In this document: piece after piece, positions 60,168 to 64,000 of the stretch
Layout: each line of letters starts with the position of its first letter
Position numbering within the stretch: position 1 is the first letter of the stretch
NCBI GenBank assembly: GCA_023053575.1
Contig: JAKZAP010000020.1
Coordinates: forward strand, 21,414,764 to 21,478,763
Reading direction: 5' to 3'
From: Branchinecta lynchi
Lineage: Eukaryota; Arthropoda; Branchiopoda; Anostraca; Branchinectidae
Length of the DNA stretch: 64,000 bases
Position numbers and translations under genes: made by a program
The notes under the pieces: model-generated
The model's input: only the letters and a program-made list of their open reading frames with translations
Told to the model about the DNA's origin: nothing
The model's database searches: none

Positions 60168-61538
60168 GGGGAGAGGTGGGTACAGTGGCGCAGTCTGCTA
60201 CAGTGGCGCACTTGATCCCACTGCCACCTGTAATTAGATTAAATTCTAAAAAAATACGCATTAGGAGGGAAGTCACGTGGTCTATGATCGTCAGCCATTT
60301 TCAATTTTTTTGGGCGATTGCAGCTTTTGAGGTATGTGATTAAGTGCTTTGAAAAATAAAATCTTGGACAAATGGAAAATATTTTTTGACTTTGCTAAAG
60401 TTTGTAGGCTACAAATAGTGTCAGATTCTTGCGAATATTAGTTCATCTGGAAGCTCCAACATTTCTAAACATAGTGCAGCCATCTGGTTGTCTCTCGGTC
60501 ATTATTTCAAATTTTGGTTCACAAAATGGATAAAAGAGGGCATTTTGGCTACAGTGGCGCATTTTGGTGGAGGGTATAGTGGCGCACCCCGAAATTTTTT
60601 AAATTCATAAACTTCACGCGGTAGGTAGCCTATATGATAGTTTTGACTTCTACTACTACTACTACAAACTCTTCGCAGCCTTAAGCCGCCTGAGACCGAC
60701 ACACTGGCGAACACTTCTCCTCCATACCTCCCTGTTTAAGGCTTCTGCCCCCAAAGATTTTGGGTAATTTCTTATGATCTCGTCCCAGCCTAACGTGGGA
60801 CATCCTGTCCCCCTGATGAAAGCCTCCACTGTGGCCTTGAAGACCAAAAGATTTTTTGTGTGACGATGAAGTCCGTGTTGGAGATTATGTTCTTGTTTGC
60901 GAGGAGGAGATCAAAAAGAACAAAATTTACTCCGTGGGCGAAGTCCTCTCTGAGTCCAGCTTTGACATTGAGCTCATGTATATTAAGAGAATGGTTCCTT
61001 TCTACAAGTTCATCAGGACCAGTGAAAATTACACTTTCAGCAAGTCGAGTGTCGAAACGAAGCTACCTGCTCCGAATATTTCTGGTGGCACAGAAAGACA
61101 GGCGGAATAACTGGTCTTCCCCATTGACCTGACTGCTTACAATATTAACTAGTGTGCCTTCTCCTTTTATTTTCAGTTCATTATTTTTTTATTTCCTTAC
61201 TCATTATACGAAGTATTCATCTTTTAGGTATTTTCAGTTCACTATTTTGTACTTCCTTACTCATTAAACGAAGTATTCATCTTAGCAGTTTGATTGCGCC
61301 ACTGTTCCAGATGGGGTGCGCCATAGTTCCCGCCTAGTCGGCAACAATGGCGCAAAAAGTGGATGTCAGAAAACATGACTCCATCAAAAACTGGTTCAAA
61401 GAAGAAGTGTGAAATAAATCACCAGTGTAGAATAATAAACTGCCTGCACAACAGTTTAAAAATCGTCCAAAAATTTTAATACTTGCCAAAGTTACGATGC
61501 TTTGACCTGAAAGTGCGCCACTGTACCCACCTCTCCCC
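60168..61538 (+). mobile_element. Pogo-like element with long TIRs, nested
   Basis: The ends GGGGAGAGGTGGGTACAGTG and its exact reverse complement pair over 25 bp, with TA on each side (60166-60167, 61539-61540). CAGTGGCGCA-type motifs recur in both subterminal regions. The TA duplication and the coding remnant inside (60856-61110) fit the Tc1/mariner-pogo group. At 1,371 bp it is too short to carry a full transposase. Confidence 0.8.
60856..61110 (+). pseudogene. Transposon-borne C-terminal domain remnant
   Basis: An 84-codon frame reads DDEVRVGDYVLVCEEEIKKN, IYSVGEVLSESSFDIELMYI, KRMVPFYKFIRTSENYTFSK. The pattern VGDYVLV ... G-V ... V/I-E-M-K ... K(W/F) ... is that of a small beta-barrel domain often found at the C-terminus of pogo/Tigger-derived proteins. 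The DDE catalytic core is absent. I infer an internal-deletion derivative; the family call rests on my recollection of the pattern. Confidence 0.5.
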
Positions 61539-62283
61539 TATAGATCGCTCGGAATCCGGCTGAAACCGAAAAATTTGTTAAAAGTGAAAGTTTAATCTGA
61601 AGTTGATTATAGCTCGGATGCAGGGGCAAGGAGACATGCTGAATTAGTTTTCGAGCTATGTTTTTTTCGCAGGATACGTAGTTCCGGAATTCCGCCGAAA
61701 CCGGAAAATTGGCAGAAGTAAGTCAGGAAGTTTCGATCTGCTTCGTTAAAACAGATATGACTTAAAGGGGTAAACGCACATGCTGAATTCATATCTGAAC
61801 TTGGCTTTCTCATATGATTAGCTATTTGGCCTTAATCTGTTTCTAGATTTCAATAGTATACATTTTCCAGATTTTAATAGTAAAAGTGTTCAACGAATCT
61901 GGCGAAGACTGGATCTGGCGAAGAAAGGACCCGTTTGTCTGGATCAGATTTGAACTTTTGGGATCCCATCGAAACCTTTGGTCTTGTTTTTATAAGTTAG
62001 CAGTCTTTAATCTCGATAATCAATACCCAGTGCCTGCCACACTGTTTGCCTGATTCTTAAACTCCTTTTGTGAGCATGAGTCATCTGTGGATAATTAGTA
62101 ATCACATATTTTTAGTTTCAGATATGGCCTTTTAAACCGTTAAAGAACAAAAAAAAATGGGAAATATAGCAGAATCGTGGCGCTTCAACAAAACTCCTCC
62201 AAAATCCTATTTTTTGTCTGGAGATGTTCCACATCTTTGACAGTCAGCTTCAGTAATCTGTTCAAGCATAGAGCATTTCTCCA

Positions 62284-62470
62284 TAAGATAAGATAAGATT
62301 TATTTCCGTAAAAGCACGAAGGACCATGAAAACAAAAAAACAACACGAACACGAACCACAACCTCAACAACCAACTACAGTTAGTGGCTGTATTTCATTT
62401 TTCAGTTGTATCTTCTTTTTTTCACTATCTTAATATATTCATGTCCAGTTTACAAATAAAGAATTACTGA
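62284..62470 (-). repeat. Retroelement tail with CTTAT repeats
   Basis: Reversed, the sequence ends GTGCTTTTACGGAAATAAAT followed by CTTATCTTATCTTATGG, an AATAAA plus short tandem tail as in LINE/SINE 3' ends. Confidence 0.45.
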
Positions 62471-62639
62471 TTACTGCTAAGCCAGAATCATGGCGGTGCA
62501 GCAGACAAATTTTTGTTGATCGCGGCAGGAAAGCACGAATTAGGTCGAAAAAACTCGAAGCTGAAAACGCTCAAAAGCAAGTTTACCGTAGACATTTTAA
62601 AGGGTTTGGATTTGGGGTTGGAGGTAGAGGGTTGGAAAG

Positions 62640-63470
62640 TAAGGTAATGAAGGGAGTGGGTGGGGGGCGTGGACTCTACTCCGATACTAAACCATCCGGC
62701 TAGGCCTAGAGAGTTCGGCATTTATCACTCCGCCGGACGTGAAAGGCATAGCCAATCAGTCGGTGGGCGGTCGTTGACACTAGAAGGTAGGTACGGAGTC
62801 CTACTTAAGGTTGGATGGGTCTTTTTCTACAGAAACAAGACTGAAGGTTTCGGCGGGATCCCAAAATGTAATACTTATCAGACTTCTTGATCCAGACAAT
62901 CAGGTCTTGTATATTTCCGAGTCTCCGCCCGACCCTTTTAACATTTTTGCTATTATCCATAGTCAGCCGCTTAAATATGTACTACAAAAAACTGTTACCA
63001 TTTTGAAGTTTTTACTTACGCCCAAACAACTAATCAAATGAGGAAACCAAGTTCAGATATGGATCAACAAGCATGTTTACTCCAATATCTCATCTCCAAT
63101 CGACTTCAAAAAGGGCTTTTAGATTTTTTTTTCGAAATTCCTCATATTTTAGCAGCATTTCCAGCGAACTGCATGCACAACAAACGATCTAGTGACACTG
63201 AGCCGAACCTTTCAATCCAAATTCCCAGTTTTTTTCAAATTTTGCCAGTTTATCCGTCAAGGAAATAAAGTTCAAAATTCGATTCAGCCTGTCTCTTTAT
63301 CCCGACATCAAGTCTCTAATCGACTTCAGAAACAACTTTGAACTTCAACCAAATTTCTAGTTTTGGCCGAATTCCTGGTCAATCATTTGTCCGACAAGAA
63401 AACTAAGTTCAGATATAGATTCAGTGAGCCTCCTTACCCATTCAACGACTTTCTCATTAGCTTATAAAAC
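62640..63470. repeat. Composite of two dispersed repeats
   Basis: 62640-62710 matches 35480-35560 (see there). 62825-63430 contains reversed GGATCCC-family sequence: AGGTTTCGGCGGGATCCCAA, then repeated AAACCAAGTTCAGATAT and TCGACTTCA(A/G)AA units. No plexin exon was found here. Confidence 0.55.
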
Positions 63471-64000
63471 ATATTTGTTTTTAACCTTAATACGAACTCT
63501 TCCGCTAAATCTACGATCCTGCAGAATCGCAAAGCTTTCCCCGTTCTTGGTTTTAACAAAAAAGCTAAGGAAAGAGAAACGGGCTTCATCTAAATCGTCA
63601 AAAGACGCGAAATACGAGAGCTGAGAGGAGAATTCAGATAAGAAACGGAACTAATAAGTGTATTTCAAAGCCCAGGGGCCATACGCAAAACAAACCAAAA
63701 AGACCTCCAACTCAATGCTGCCAAGCGCCGATCGAGCCTAACAGCATAACATAATAGCTGATTAGAAGCAGGTTGCAAGGAGGCCACTTCAAAGTAGCCT
63801 GTCGAAATGGCTCAAAAGTAGACTCGAGACTTACTCGAAAGTTTACTCTCCGTAATAATACGAACTACTCGACATAGGTTCACCCTCCGTCTAGTCAGAC
63901 GTTTACAGTCAAAGTTTCAAGTGCCTCTGACTCGGAGCTTTCGCTGTTCCGGCATTCCTCTCAGAGGCGAAATAAACTTTCCTGAAGTTCAGCAAGAGGG
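63471..64000. other. Window end, no exon seen
   Basis: Searched on the - strand for further plexin IPT1/PSI exons (GG-x-V-T-I-x-G upstream of GVNLG); none seen. 63580-63650 carries the GAGAATTC ... AAACG(G)AACTA end of the 31466-type MITE. Confidence 0.4.

Larger units (their letters stand above)
59590..61990 (+). mobile_element. GGATCCC-flanked repeat family, copy 4 (split)
   Basis: Begins TTTTTTGGGATCCCAAAACG 45 bp from plexin exon 1 and ends CTTTTGGGATCCCATCGAAA. Units with CCGGACAAATAGTTC and GAATCCGGC landmarks are interrupted at 60168-61538 by a pogo-like element. Without that insertion it would be about 1.0 kb, like copy 3. Confidence 0.8.

Noticed and set aside
62640..64000. Further 5' plexin exons
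   Set aside because: No frame with PSI or IPT1 motifs and compatible phase (ending in one base of a Gly codon) was found on the - strand.

Overview
The window is eukaryotic, from a bilaterian animal. It carries exons with GT..AG splice sites and matching phases, metazoan gene families (a plexin and an SLC35D nucleotide-sugar transporter), long AT-rich introns, and many short terminal-inverted-repeat elements, tRNA-derived SINEs, LINE remnants and microsatellites. The repeat load recalls a marine invertebrate, but I cannot assign a phylum.

Two genes are supported, arranged tail to tail. On the + strand, 1389-12985 holds the last four coding exons of an SLC35D-type transporter; they join in phase into 187 residues and a stop, and the 5' exons lie before base 1. 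On the - strand, 59545 down to 20865 holds fifteen in-phase exons of a plexin-A-type semaphorin receptor. They encode 1,072 residues plus a stop: the IPT repeats, one membrane span and the whole cytoplasmic region (split RasGAP domain with both arginine sites, and the Rho-binding domain). The sema and PSI exons lie beyond base 64000. About 7.9 kb separates the two stop codons. One gene supplies sugar nucleotides to the Golgi lumen and the other is a surface guidance receptor; I see no operon-like link.

The rest is intron and intergenic DNA filled with mobile elements. Region by region: 1-1388, a repeat interrupted by a 0.8 kb TIR element whose empty-site relative lies at 7331-7602; 1458-10574, MITEs, a satellite-bearing element (4418-6026) and two copies of a GGATCCC-flanked family; 10805-12915, two CGACTG-type minisatellites; 12986-20864, MITEs, a foldback, tandem duplications, a third GGATCCC copy and a CpG-dense block; 21045-59367, plexin introns with TTAA-target MITEs, near-perfect palindromes, an inverted tRNA-SINE pair, LINE remnants (CCHC knuckle, mutated YVDD) and a hAT-like MITE with an 8-bp duplication; 59546-64000, a GGATCCC-family copy split by a pogo-like element with long TIRs, TA flanks and a coding remnant.

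I found no undescribed multigene system. The most informative signals are the pogo-like insertion, the satellite-bearing elements, the duplicated splice acceptor and His-rich linker in the plexin, and a possible one-base frame break at the transporter C-terminus.
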